From Corallium rubrum (lineage: Eukaryota; Cnidaria; Anthozoa; Scleralcyonacea; Coralliidae): 64,000 nt of DNA. Below the pieces are notes generated by a model that was given only the letters and a program-made list of their open reading frames with translations, made no database searches and was not told the origin of the DNA. This document shows positions 1-8,330 of this stretch, in pieces; the first letter of the stretch is position 1, and the number at the start of each line of letters is the position of its first letter. The translations under genes and the position numbers were made by a program. The DNA is taken from contig OZ035998.1 of NCBI GenBank assembly GCA_964035015.1, positions 25,196,810-25,260,809 on the forward strand, written 5' to 3'.

Positions 1-231
1 GTTTAGGGTGAAGGAAAATTCGAGTGTAGAATATATACATTTTAAGACCAAACCGGGAGCAGTTGCGAAAAATGCAACTACACAGGCCCTCCGGCAGGAA
101 TTGAACCCACGACCTTGCGATTCTAGTGCAATGCTCTGACCACTGAGCCACGGAGGCCGTTGCCGAGAGCTCGATCGCGAGTTCCGTATAAATGTATATA
201 TTCTACACTCGAATTTTCCTTCACCCTAAAC
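1..231. mobile_element. Small inverted-repeat element (MITE-like) enclosing a tRNA-like sequence
   Basis: Positions 1-41 and 191-231 are exact reverse complements (outer end GTTTAGGGTGAAGG). The roughly 150-bp core holds a tRNA-like sequence on the minus strand and a short hairpin at 61-80. No protein is encoded. The window begins at the terminus, so the left target duplication cannot be seen. A non-autonomous DNA transposon with a trapped tRNA/SINE core is the simplest reading. Confidence 0.65.
85..158 (-). tRNA. tRNA-like sequence, probably a SINE or MITE-borne tRNA pseudogene
   Basis: On the minus strand an acceptor stem (6 of 7 pairs), a D arm GCTC/GAGC, an anticodon stem (4 of 5 pairs) with loop CTAGAAT and a wobble-containing T arm can be drawn. 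Pol III A-box-like TGGCTCAGTGG and B-box GGGTTCAATTCC are present. The anticodon would be AGA (Ser), but the long variable arm of tRNA-Ser is missing. Its place inside inverted repeats argues for a repeat-borne tRNA-like gene rather than a functional tRNA. Confidence 0.4.
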
Positions 232-242
232 CCTCAGAACAT

Positions 243-243
243 G

Positions 244-320
<77 letters not shown>
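243..320. repeat. (TA)n microsatellite
   Basis: Uninterrupted TA dinucleotide tract of about 78 bp. The apparent ORF through it (Tyr-Ile repeats) is not a gene. Confidence 0.97.
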
Positions 321-323
<3 letters not shown>

Positions 324-325
<2 letters not shown>

Positions 326-490
326 CAAATCGATTCCATTTTGCCGTTGTCTGTTCAGTTATAGATGCACAGATGACGTCACAACGTGGTAAGAACAAAA
401 AAGTGGTCCACGAGACGCAGTCTTACCACGTTGTGACGTCTTCTGTGCATCTATAACTGAACAGGCAACAAAAAATGGAATCTATTTGTT
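324..490. repeat. Foldback (hairpin) element
   Basis: Arms at about 324-394 and 421-490 are near-perfect reverse complements of about 70 bp separated by about 26 bp. Both contain TGACGTCACAACGTGGTAAG or its complement, and the ends read AACAAAT/ATTTGTT. No coding capacity. Typical of a short foldback MITE. Confidence 0.8.
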
Positions 491-557
491 TCATACAATA
501 TAAAAATTACACAATACTTCTTGCTGGATTTTGGGGCACGAAGAAAGAAAAAAGCAA

Positions 558-592
558 GTCAGCTGACGTGATCTGACGTGATCTGACGTGAT
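558..592. repeat. Three 11-bp tandem units (CTGACGTGATC-like)
   Basis: The unit TGACGTGATC recurs three times in tandem. It resembles a CRE/ATF half-site, but no promoter context can be shown. Confidence 0.7.
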
Positions 593-666
593 CCATGTGT
601 CTGTCCTCTAATAGATCATGGGCAACAACCAATGAAAACACACATAGCAACCAGGGTATTGTATAA

Positions 667-800
<134 letters not shown>

Positions 801-819
801 AGTATCTAAAAAAATGAGC

Positions 820-862
820 GTTGCTACTCCAAGTTTCTCGCGTTAAACGATCATCAGGCAAC
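820..862 (-). ncRNA. Hammerhead ribozyme motif of the PLE 3' region
   Basis: On the minus strand the order is GTTGC, CTGATGA core, a three-pair stem II (TCG/CGA), GAAAC, a minimal stem III (AC/GT) around a 5-nt loop, cleavage triplet GTA, then GCAAC. The outer GTTGC/GCAAC form a perfect 5-bp stem I. All invariant core bases are present. Type I hammerheads with a very short stem III are the form reported for Penelope-like elements. The RT/endonuclease remnant next to it supports the call. Confidence 0.8.
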
Positions 863-929
863 TGAAAACGTTGCACTTTAGTTTGTGTTTATGTTGCGTG
901 GCACGCGTGAGGTCGCGGCACACGTGACA

Positions 930-1244
930 TCACCGCACGCGCAAAGTTCGAGGGATTGTTCCCGGGTGTGTATCTCTGTTCCTAGAGCGGCGGACGTTCC
1001 TAGCATAAAATTCATTTTCGTGCCGGCATTTTGAAATTAGCTCCGATCGTTTGTTGAGCAAGTTCGCCTTGTTAGCTTTCAGAATAAGCAGTTTTTCTTC
1101 TAGGCATGCACAGATTACAGCGGCTTGCTCCACTTGTGTAAGGGGCGGCGCGTTTTATAATAGACCAATTTACATTGAACGGTTTCCCTTTTGATTTTAA
1201 GTCCCAAACGTACTTCGATAGTTCAGTTACGTTCTTGTATTTCT
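930..1244 (-). pseudogene. PLE GIY-YIG endonuclease, C-terminal fragment (inverted arm)
   Basis: Read on the minus strand, 1244 down to about 1170 encodes an ELSKYVWDLKSKGK segment. A shifted frame then gives CLEEKLLILK and NLLNKRSELISKCRHENEFYARN. Both match the conserved tail after the catalytic core of PLE endonucleases, including the terminal Cys/His cluster. The catalytic GIY-YIG core itself is not in this arm. The last residues of the open frame run into 3' UTR and are not conserved. Confidence 0.72.
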
Positions 1245-1247
1245 CGT

Positions 1248-1610
1248 AGGTGGTTGGTCACCCACCATCCATTATCAAACAACTTCCAAATTCCATCAAC
1301 AAAAGAATTTCATCACTTTCATCCGACGAACCATCTTTCAATACAGCAGCTCCTCTCTATGAAGACGCACTCAAACGTAGTCATTTCAACACAAATCTTC
1401 ACTTCACGCCAAATAGTACCACAACACAGTCATCGATATCTCAAAGCACGCGAAAACGAAATATATGGTTCAACCCTCCATTCAAATCCACTTCAAATCT
1501 ACAAAACTCAAAAAAATCTTCAACCGGAACACAGTCAAAGTAAGCTACAGCTGCATGGAAAACATCAAAAGCGCTATTTCCAAACCCAACCACCGCAATC
1601 TATCGAAAGA

Positions 1611-1663
<53 letters not shown>

Positions 1664-1696
1664 GTAACAACAACAACGACGACAACAACGGCGACG

Positions 1697-1748
<52 letters not shown>

Positions 1749-1770
1749 CGACAACAACGACAACGACAGC

Positions 1771-1828
<58 letters not shown>

Positions 1829-1855
1829 GCAACAACAGCAACAACAGCAACAACC

Positions 1856-1913
<58 letters not shown>

Positions 1914-2380
1914 TCAACAACCAACAAACAAAATTGCAGCTGCGAAAATAAAACCGATTGCCCCTTGAAAGGAAACTGCATGGTTGCCGGAGTCATCTAC
2001 AAAGCTGATGTGACAACAACCATCGAAACAGACACAACAAAACAATATATAGGAATGTTAGCCAACAACTTCAAGCAACACTTCAACAACCACCAGAAAT
2101 CTTTCCATGACGAGAAATACAAGAACGAAGCTGAACTATCGAAGTACGTTTGGGACTTAAAATCAAAAGGGAAACCGTTTAGTGTAAATTAGTCTGTTTT
2201 TCCCCTTACACAAGTGGAGCAAGCCGCTGTAATCTGTGCCTTGAAGAAAAACTGCTTATTCTGAAAGCTAACAAGGCGAACTTGCTTAACAAACGATCGG
2301 AGCTAATTTCAAAATGCTGGCATGAAAATAAATTTTATGCTAGGAACGTCCGCTGTAGGAACATGCAGAGATACACACCC
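1248..2380 (+). pseudogene. PLE reverse transcriptase C-terminus plus GIY-YIG endonuclease, broken
   Basis: 1250-1500 reads as the end of a PLE reverse transcriptase (HPPSIIKQLPNSINKR and RKRNIWFNPPF). After a frameshift, NTVKVSYSCM follows at about 1530. Normally a Cys-rich linker leads to the endonuclease. Here it is expanded by a CAA tract, after which CSCENKTDCPLKGNC and the GIY-YIG core (GVIYKADV, then KQYIGM and an FKQHFNNHQKSF helix) appear up to an early stop at 2190-2192. Further tail motifs (NKRSELISKC) persist to about 2340 in other frames. At least two frameshifts and the missing palm domain make it a pseudogene. Confidence 0.8.
1607..1920. repeat. (CAA)n trinucleotide expansion inside the PLE linker
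   Basis: About 310 bp of CAA triplets with scattered CAG, CGA and GACGA variants. It gives long Asn, Gln or Thr runs in the plus frames and Leu, Val or Cys runs in the minus frames, none of which are genes. It separates the RT end from the endonuclease zinc-like cluster. Confidence 0.95.
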
Positions 2381-2549
2381 GGGAACAATCTCTCGAACTT
2401 TGCGCGTGCGGTGATGTCACGTGTGCCGCGATCTCACGCGTGCCACGCAATATAAACAGAAAGTAAAGCGAAACTTTTTCAGTTGCCAGCAACGTTCATT
2501 TTTAGTGCAAAGTTTTCTTTGCAACTATTGTGATTGGGGTAAAATTTGC

Positions 2550-2829
2550 GTCAGTCAGTCAGTCAGTCAGTCAGTCAGTCAGTCAGTCAGTCAGTCAGTC
2601 AGTCAGTCAGTCAGTCAGTCAGTCAGTCAGTCAGTCAGTCAGTCAGTCAGTCAGTCAGTCAGTCAGTCAGTCAGTCAGTCAGTCAGTCAGTCAGTCAGTC
2701 AGTCAGTCAGTCAGTCAGTCAGTCAGTCAGTCAGTCAGTCAGTCAGTCAGTCAGTCAGTCAGTCAGTCAGTCAGTCAGTCAGTCAGTCAGTCAGTCAGTC
2801 AGTCAGTAGTCAGTAGTCAGTAGTCAGTA
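2550..2829. repeat. (GTCA)n tetranucleotide microsatellite
   Basis: About 65 uninterrupted GTCA units, then a few degenerate TAGTCAG units. It starts about 42 bp after the PLE right arm. The three Val-Ser-Gln ORFs are artefacts. Confidence 0.97.
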
Positions 2830-3794
2830 GGCAGTGACCGACTTTCGTGTTAACATTTGGCAATTTCCGGGGGTCTCTGTCAATGTAACGATTTCGTAGT
2901 TCTTCAATACTTAAGAGGCTAGTATCATTGGAAAGGTTCATTGGCACACGGTTTAGTGGATTCGTGATGCGTATTTTATTGCGTGTCGAATCCTAGTGCA
3001 TTTTAATCTCTATATCGTGAAAGTTTTATTTATCTCAAATAAAAGGAATTCCCCCCGGATTTATATGATCCCCCACTACTGAGCATGCGCGGAAGACGCG
3101 GGAAGAGAAATATATTGGCAACAATATGGCGTTCAATAATACAAGTACGATGAGCCTTAAAACTATGGGTAAATCGTCTGAAACGATGACTTCATGGACA
3201 CGGTGTTGGCGACATGATTCGTCGGGTGTTATTATACGATGTGGAAAATAAAGCGCTGAATTTCAGGACGTTTTCTGGCAGGATATATTATTTGCATCAA
3301 GCCGTGAAGGTAAGCGTACAATAACAATACCCGTACGTTGATTTATTATTAAAATTAATGAATACAATATAATGGGTCTTTTACAGCTGTCTAAAACGTG
3401 AAGGCTTATTAAACTCAAATATAAATTATAGCGTACGGTGATTTATTATATTTATTATATTAAATGAGTCTTTGCTATTATTATTAAACACTAACAGCAG
3501 TCTAAACGTGAAGGTTTTATATTAAACTTAAATATTAATTATATATAAATTATATATAGCTGGCGAGGTTTACGGCCTTCAGAGTCTACAATTGTACATC
3601 CTGTGTATTCTTACACGCGAAGGTTTTGGAATTTCCTTGGATAGTGCGTTTATTACTTTATTATTAAAATATGAAGAAATCGTGCCCACCCACGATGCTT
3701 TTAACTTTTCATTACCATATATGGTGTGCATCGTAGCATCATTTTAGTTTCGCTTTTGCTTTGAGAAGAGAGGGTTGTTTACCAGTGATCAAGA
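2830..3794. other. Non-coding stretch with an imperfect tandem duplication; possible Helentron 5' region
   Basis: No convincing gene. A GC-richer patch at about 3080-3130 (GAGCATGCGCGGAAGACGCG) resembles a CpG-type promoter. An open 41-codon frame begins at 3127 and a possible splice donor (GAAGGTAAGC) lies near 3310. Two related blocks of about 105 bp (roughly 3331-3432 and 3433-3545) share CGTACG-TGATTTATTAT and CTAAAACGTGAAGG. At 3578-3602 there are 25 nt identical to the Helentron OTU coding region at 5004-5028. Confidence 0.4.
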
Positions 3795-4691
3795 ATGGTT
3801 CGTTTCTCTAGTACTTTTACCAGCGACACTACCTTGATTCGCCAGGTCGCTTCAAGTCGAAGCGAAAGGCGAGGAGACAGCCAACGTGTTGTCGCCAATC
3901 TCTTAACTCGTCGGAGAGCTTTACGCAATCGAAGCAAAAGACGAATAGACAGCCAACGTGTTGTCGATACAACCTTGACTCGCCAGGTTAGCATTTCAGA
4001 TGCAAAAGGCGAGGAGATGTCAGCGAACATTGCCACAGACCTGATTCACGGGTCGGCCACAATGGTGGATAATTGTGAATTCAATGAAATTATCAATGAA
4101 ACTATCAATGAAACTATTAATGAAACTATTGATGAAACTACTTATGAAACTATCAATGAAACCCAAATCAAACTAGATCTTACTAGAAGCACAAATATTA
4201 ACAATACTTCTACTGATATCATCAGCAAACAAATTAGTAATGTTAGCTACAGACGAGACCAATTAAAAGCAAACCTATCACATATCAGAAGACGTGAAAG
4301 AGAACCATCAAGAATACCAATGAAAAAAATAGTTAATATGATGAAGAATAAACAACACAGACATAAAATAAATTCATTAATAAAACATTTTATCCCCAAA
4401 TCTTCAACCTTACATAACTTGCTCATTACAACATACAGAAAAGATATTTATCACCGTTTAAATAATGCATTTCCATTGTGGAAGATAGCCAAGCACCATT
4501 TAAAAAAATATATGGTACATGTAACTGCAAAACAAGGACGATTACATGTGGAAAAGTATATAAGAACAAGAAAACACAAATTACTCAACCGAGACAGAAC
4601 CATAATAAGTTTTTCTAGTAAATGTGATTGTCAAAGAATCAAAACATTCAGCAGGTTTTTTCTTATAATGTGCGGTATAAGAATACATTAA
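3795..4691 (+). CDS. Helentron N-terminal ORF, 298 aa, function unknown
   Basis: Open frame of 298 codons upstream of the OTU domain. It starts with an Arg/Ser-rich region containing two related blocks (SQRVVANLLTRR and SQRVVDTTLTRQ). A run of six NETI/DETT/YETI-like tetrapeptides follows at about residues 97-122, then a long basic segment (about 150-290; RRDQLKANLSHIRRREREP, HRHKIN, RKHKLLNRDR). I recognise no catalytic domain. In Helentrons this position usually holds a poorly conserved N-terminal protein region, so it may be the 5' part of one long Rep ORF that has since broken. The frame ends just before sequence that continues in another frame into the OTU domain. Confidence 0.5.
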   Translation: MVRFSSTFTSDTTLIRQVASSRSERRGDSQRVVANLLTRRRALRNRSKRRIDSQRVVDTTLTRQVSISDAKGEEMSANIATDLIHGSATMVDNCEFNEIINETINETINETIDETTYETINETQIKLDLTRSTNINNTSTDIISKQISNVSYRRDQLKANLSHIRRREREPSRIPMKKIVNMMKNKQHRHKINSLIKHFIPKSSTLHNLLITTYRKDIYHRLNNAFPLWKIAKHHLKKYMVHVTAKQGRLHVEKYIRTRKHKLLNRDRTIISFSSKCDCQRIKTFSRFFLIMCGIRIH

Positions 4692-5109
4692 GTTCCAACT
4701 CTTTGTTAAGAACTAGACTATCCCAAATAGGTTTAAGACCAGTTGATGTGATAACTGCTTTTTCCGTAGTGTAAGCCACCAACTTTATGGTACGGAAGCT
4801 AGGCATTCGCAAATACGAGCCCATGCCATCCAGCATTTAATAATGCATCCAGAACATTTTATTGAAAGCAATACTGAACAGTCATGGTTACATTATTTAC
4901 AAAGTATGTATCGGGAAGGAACATGGGCTGATCATATGATTATACAAGCACTTGCAAATTGTCAAAATTTAGCAATTCATATAACCGAGACTGCCCTAAA
5001 TTTTTCAGAGTCTACAATTGTACATCCTATATGTTCTTCATTGAATACAAGACATATTAATGTTGGGCATTTAGATGAAATGCATGATGTGTTTCTACAA
5101 TCCCTATAA
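4690..5109 (+). pseudogene. OTU-like cysteine protease domain of the Helentron, catalytic loop damaged
   Basis: From 4756 the frame reads CFFRSVSHQLYGTE, which includes the nucleophile Cys and the helix after it in OTU proteases. HPEHFIES, a WADHMIIQALANC block and a C-terminal HINVGHLDEMH (putative catalytic His region) follow, ending at 5109. Just upstream, 4690-4755 encodes a conserved lead-in (LSSNSLLRTRLSQIGLRP) in another frame, but the Asp-Gly-Asp part of the active-site loop is missing. This is a small out-of-frame deletion. OTU domains are a known Helentron accessory; the substrate is unknown. Confidence 0.72.
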
Positions 5110-5294
5110 ACCAGTGTTTACCTGTACAACCACAACAACAAAATGTTACTGAAATTGAGAAACAAACACAGGTAAATAACAACAATAAATGGTCAAGGAT
5201 CTGTTGTTTCTAGTTGTAATGTTCACCATCATGGTAAACCTATATCTAATAAAACCAGAAATGATTACATGAGAGAATATATGAGGAAAAGGGA

Positions 5295-6566
5295 TTGGGC
5301 AATCAATGTAAAAATAAGGAAAATATAAGAAAGAAGACATATAATAATAAAAAATCTCAACTTTTATATTCTGATAAGGTAAACCTTGATAAAATTAAAG
5401 AAACCTCTAGAAAATCTAGTGAAACATATAGAAAATTGCATCCTGGTAGAACCAAGAAATCTAATATGAAAGCAAGTGAAACATATAGACAATTAAATCC
5501 TGATAAAATCAGGGAATCTAGTGAAACATATAGACTAATAAATCCTGATACAATCAAGAAATCTAATATGAAAGCAAGTGAAACATATAGACAATTAAAT
5601 CCTGATAAAATCAAGAAATCTTGCATGAAATCCAGTGAAACATATAGACGATTAAATCCTGATAAAATCAAGAAATCTTGCATGAAATCCAGTGAAACAT
5701 ATAGACGATTAAATCCTGATAAAATCAAGAAATCTTACATGAAATCCAGTGAAACATATAGACAATTAAATCCTGATAAAATCAAGAAATCTTGCATGGA
5801 ATCCAGTGAAACATATAGACGATTAAATCCTGATAAAATCAAGAAATCTAGAAAAAATAAGTACACAAAAAGAAAGTTAGCAGAGAATGTGAATGGAAAT
5901 GTGGTTGAGTTTAAGAGGTTTAAAGAAAACACAATACTGACGAAAAAACAATCACAATTGACTATGCCTGAAGCCATACAGTTGTTTCAAAACAACATCT
6001 GTACTGGACCAGAATATGTTTGTACATGTTGTGATCAACTATGGTACAAGTCATCTGTAACAAAATTCAATCCTACTTTGTATAAATTATGTTCCAAAGA
6101 AATACTTAATCTATGTGTCACTGGTGTTAAAAGTATTGATAATACAGAATGGATATGTTCCACATGCAACTCTAACTTAAAAAATGGCAAGCTACCAAGT
6201 TGTGCAAAAGCAAATAAAATGTCTTTCCCAAACAAGCCGAGCGCTTTACAAAATTTAACACCACTTGAAGAAAGACTTATTTCACCAAGAATTCCCTTTA
6301 TGCAACTGCGAGAATTACCAAGTGGCGGTCAGTTAAGTATTCATGGCAATGTAGTTAATGTACCAGCTGATGTTAATTCAACAGTTAGCATTCTACCAAG
6401 GCCAATAAATGAATCACAAACTATCCCGATCAAACTTAAAAGGCGACTTAGTTACAAACATCATTATCAATTTCAGAATATTAGGCCAGCTAAAGTTTTA
6501 GAAGAAATTCGATATTTAGTGAGCACAAGCGAGTTGTTTAAAAAAAGAAGGAGTATAAGTAGCTGA
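5295..6566 (+). CDS. Helentron ORF with eight ETYR repeats, Cys motifs and a Helitron-associated domain
   Basis: Open frame of 423 codons. Residues about 35-185 are eight copies of a unit of up to 19 residues (ETYRxLNPDKIKKSxMKSS), mostly encoded by near-identical 57-bp DNA repeats, so the array is young or homogenised. A basic linker follows. Residues about 230-315 hold CxCC, C and CxxC pairs (CTCCDQLW, WICSTC) that could bind zinc. The C-terminal part (LTPLEERLISPRIPFMQL, GGQLSIHGNVVNVP, KRRLSYKHHY) matches the conserved region found upstream of Rep in animal Helitrons (the DUF6570 type, from memory). A stop at 6564-6566 cuts it from the Rep part. Confidence 0.7.
   Translation: MGNQCKNKENIRKKTYNNKKSQLLYSDKVNLDKIKETSRKSSETYRKLHPGRTKKSNMKASETYRQLNPDKIRESSETYRLINPDTIKKSNMKASETYRQLNPDKIKKSCMKSSETYRRLNPDKIKKSCMKSSETYRRLNPDKIKKSYMKSSETYRQLNPDKIKKSCMESSETYRRLNPDKIKKSRKNKYTKRKLAENVNGNVVEFKRFKENTILTKKQSQLTMPEAIQLFQNNICTGPEYVCTCCDQLWYKSSVTKFNPTLYKLCSKEILNLCVTGVKSIDNTEWICSTCNSNLKNGKLPSCAKANKMSFPNKPSALQNLTPLEERLISPRIPFMQLRELPSGGQLSIHGNVVNVPADVNSTVSILPRPINESQTIPIKLKRRLSYKHHYQFQNIRPAKVLEEIRYLVSTSELFKKRRSISS
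5413..5852 (+). repeat. 57-bp coding minisatellite (ETYR repeats)
   Basis: Eight tandem units, mostly 57 bp with one or two shortened, starting GAAACATATAGACAATTAAA. The reading frame is kept across all units. Copies 4-8 differ by only a few bases. Confidence 0.9.
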
Positions 6567-6582
6567 TAGTTGGCTAACAAAC

Positions 6583-8330
6583 TTGAATAACAATGACGAA
6601 GAGTGGTCAGAGTTTATAAACAAAACAAATAGTGAAAATGTAGACAATGTACATGAAACACAAGAAAAAGAAACTATAGGAGAAAAACATTCCCAAATAA
6701 CTGATGATTCAATTGATAATGATACTGATGATGAATGGTGTGAAGAAACTGAACGTTCATCAGGTGCTATGGATACTTTATTACAAGAACCAGACATGAC
6801 ACAACACGGTGATAAGATAATAAGTTTTGCACCAGGTGAGGGAAATAGACCACTGGGTATATTTATTGACAAAGGTTCAGAATTTCTTTCATTTCCTTCC
6901 ATATACTGTGGTAAACGTCGATCTGAAAATAGTGAAAGACACGTTCCAGTTCACTATAGTACAGTTTGTAAATGGGAGTTGCGTAGTAAAGATTGAACAG
7001 TTGCAGAAAGTGTGCCAAACATTTTTTATAAATTAAAGAAACTACAGATAAAGCAAATTCAAGGAAGTGCGTCATTATCATTGCGTAAATGTAAAACAAA
7101 AGGTAAAACATTCACAGCAGGAGATTTAAAATCTGAAAGCTCAGTTAATAAGCTTGTTAATTTAGATGAAGGATTCAGAATTCTTAGAAATTTACGAGGA
7201 TCTCCTCCTTACTTTGAAAGATGTAAAAAAGACTTGTTCGCAATGATACGTCAACTTGGTAAACCAACTTGGTTCTGTTCTTTCTCAGCTGCTGAAACTA
7301 GATGGATTCATTTGCTTAAAATAGTTGGTCGCCTTGTTGATAAGAAAGAATATACTGATAATGAGATCAAAGAAATGACTTGGCAAAAAAGTCAGATTTG
7401 ATACAGAAAGACCCAGTGACATGTACAAGAAATTTTGAACACATGGTACAATTGTTTCTTAATAACTTTATTAAAAGCTCTCTTAATCCAATTAGAGAAA
7501 TTGTTGATTTTTTCTATCGAGTTGAATTCCAACAACGTGGATCACCACATATACATGGCTTATTCTGGATTAAAGATGCTCCTGAATATGGCATAGACAC
7601 TTTTGATGATATTACTAAATTTGTAGACATATATACCACATGTAAAGCAGAGTCAGATGATTTAGGTGATCTAGTAAACTTACAAAAACACAGACATTCT
7701 AAAACTTGCCAAAAAAAGGGTAATAAAATATGCAGATTTAATTTTCCTTTACCTCCGATGCCAAGGACAATGATTCTTCAACCTTTGTCTATGAGTGAAT
7801 TAGAAGAAGGTATTTCAGTTGCATTAAAGAAAGATTTAGAAAAAGTCCACACTTTGTTAGACTCCTTGAAACCAGATGACAACATGACTTTTACTGAATT
7901 TCTTGAAAAGTTGGGTTTATCTGAAAAGTGTTATCTGGAAGCCATTCGTCTCTCTCTTAAACATGATACTCTTTTACTTAAACTATCTCCAACTGAAATT
8001 AGAATAAATTGTTACAATCCAAATCTGTTAAAAGCTTGGAAGGCGAATATGGACGTTCAGTACATTTTGGACCCTTATGCATGCTTGCGCTGTCTATATT
8101 CTTTCATATATTACAAAAGGTCAAAGAGAAATGAGCAAGTTACTACGTAAAGCTTGTGATGAGGTGAAAGAGGGCAATAAAAAAATTGGGAACAGAGTCA
8201 GACGTATTGGCAATAAATTTCTAAATGCTGTTGAGATACGTGCACAGGAAGCTGTATATTTAGTTATGCAAATGCCATTAAGAAGATCATCTCGGGATTA
8301 TCTTTTAGAAAATGATTTTAATGATAATGT
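6583..8330 (+). pseudogene. Helentron Rep, HUH nuclease region, interrupted
   Basis: The region reads through FAPGEGNRPLGIFIDKGSE, FPSIYCGKRR and HVPVHYSTVCKWELRSKD to a TGA at about 6994-6996. It resumes in the same frame with VPNIFYKLKKLQIKQIQGSA and GSPPYFERCKKDLFAMIRQL. A frameshift in an A run near 7385 moves it to FYRVEFQQRGSPHIHGLFW, the HUH motif (HIH at 7548-7556). After a 4-nt insertion near 8090, AVYILSYITKG supplies the two-tyrosine motif. This is the rolling-circle nicking and joining domain; all key motifs survive but in three frames. Confidence 0.85.

Larger units (their letters stand above)
804..2507. mobile_element. Penelope-like element (PLE) fragment in foldback arrangement
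   Basis: Two copies of the PLE 3' portion lie head to head. The minus-oriented copy covers about 804-1244 and the plus-oriented copy about 2109-2507. Between them the plus copy extends 5' into the end of the reverse transcriptase domain (from about 1248). Both arms share the C-terminal end of the GIY-YIG endonuclease and the 3' UTR. An inverted 5' tail of this kind is a known feature of PLE insertions. The catalytic part of the reverse transcriptase is absent, so the element is dead. A TA repeat bounds it on the left; a GTCA repeat follows the right end after about 42 bp. Confidence 0.82.

Noticed and set aside
192..392. Frame through the first TA repeat
   Set aside because: Microsatellite translation (Tyr-Ile run).
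1545..1996. Leu-, Val- and Cys-rich minus frames and the Asn/Gln plus frames
   Set aside because: Translations of the CAA array; only the short flanking PLE motifs are meaningful.
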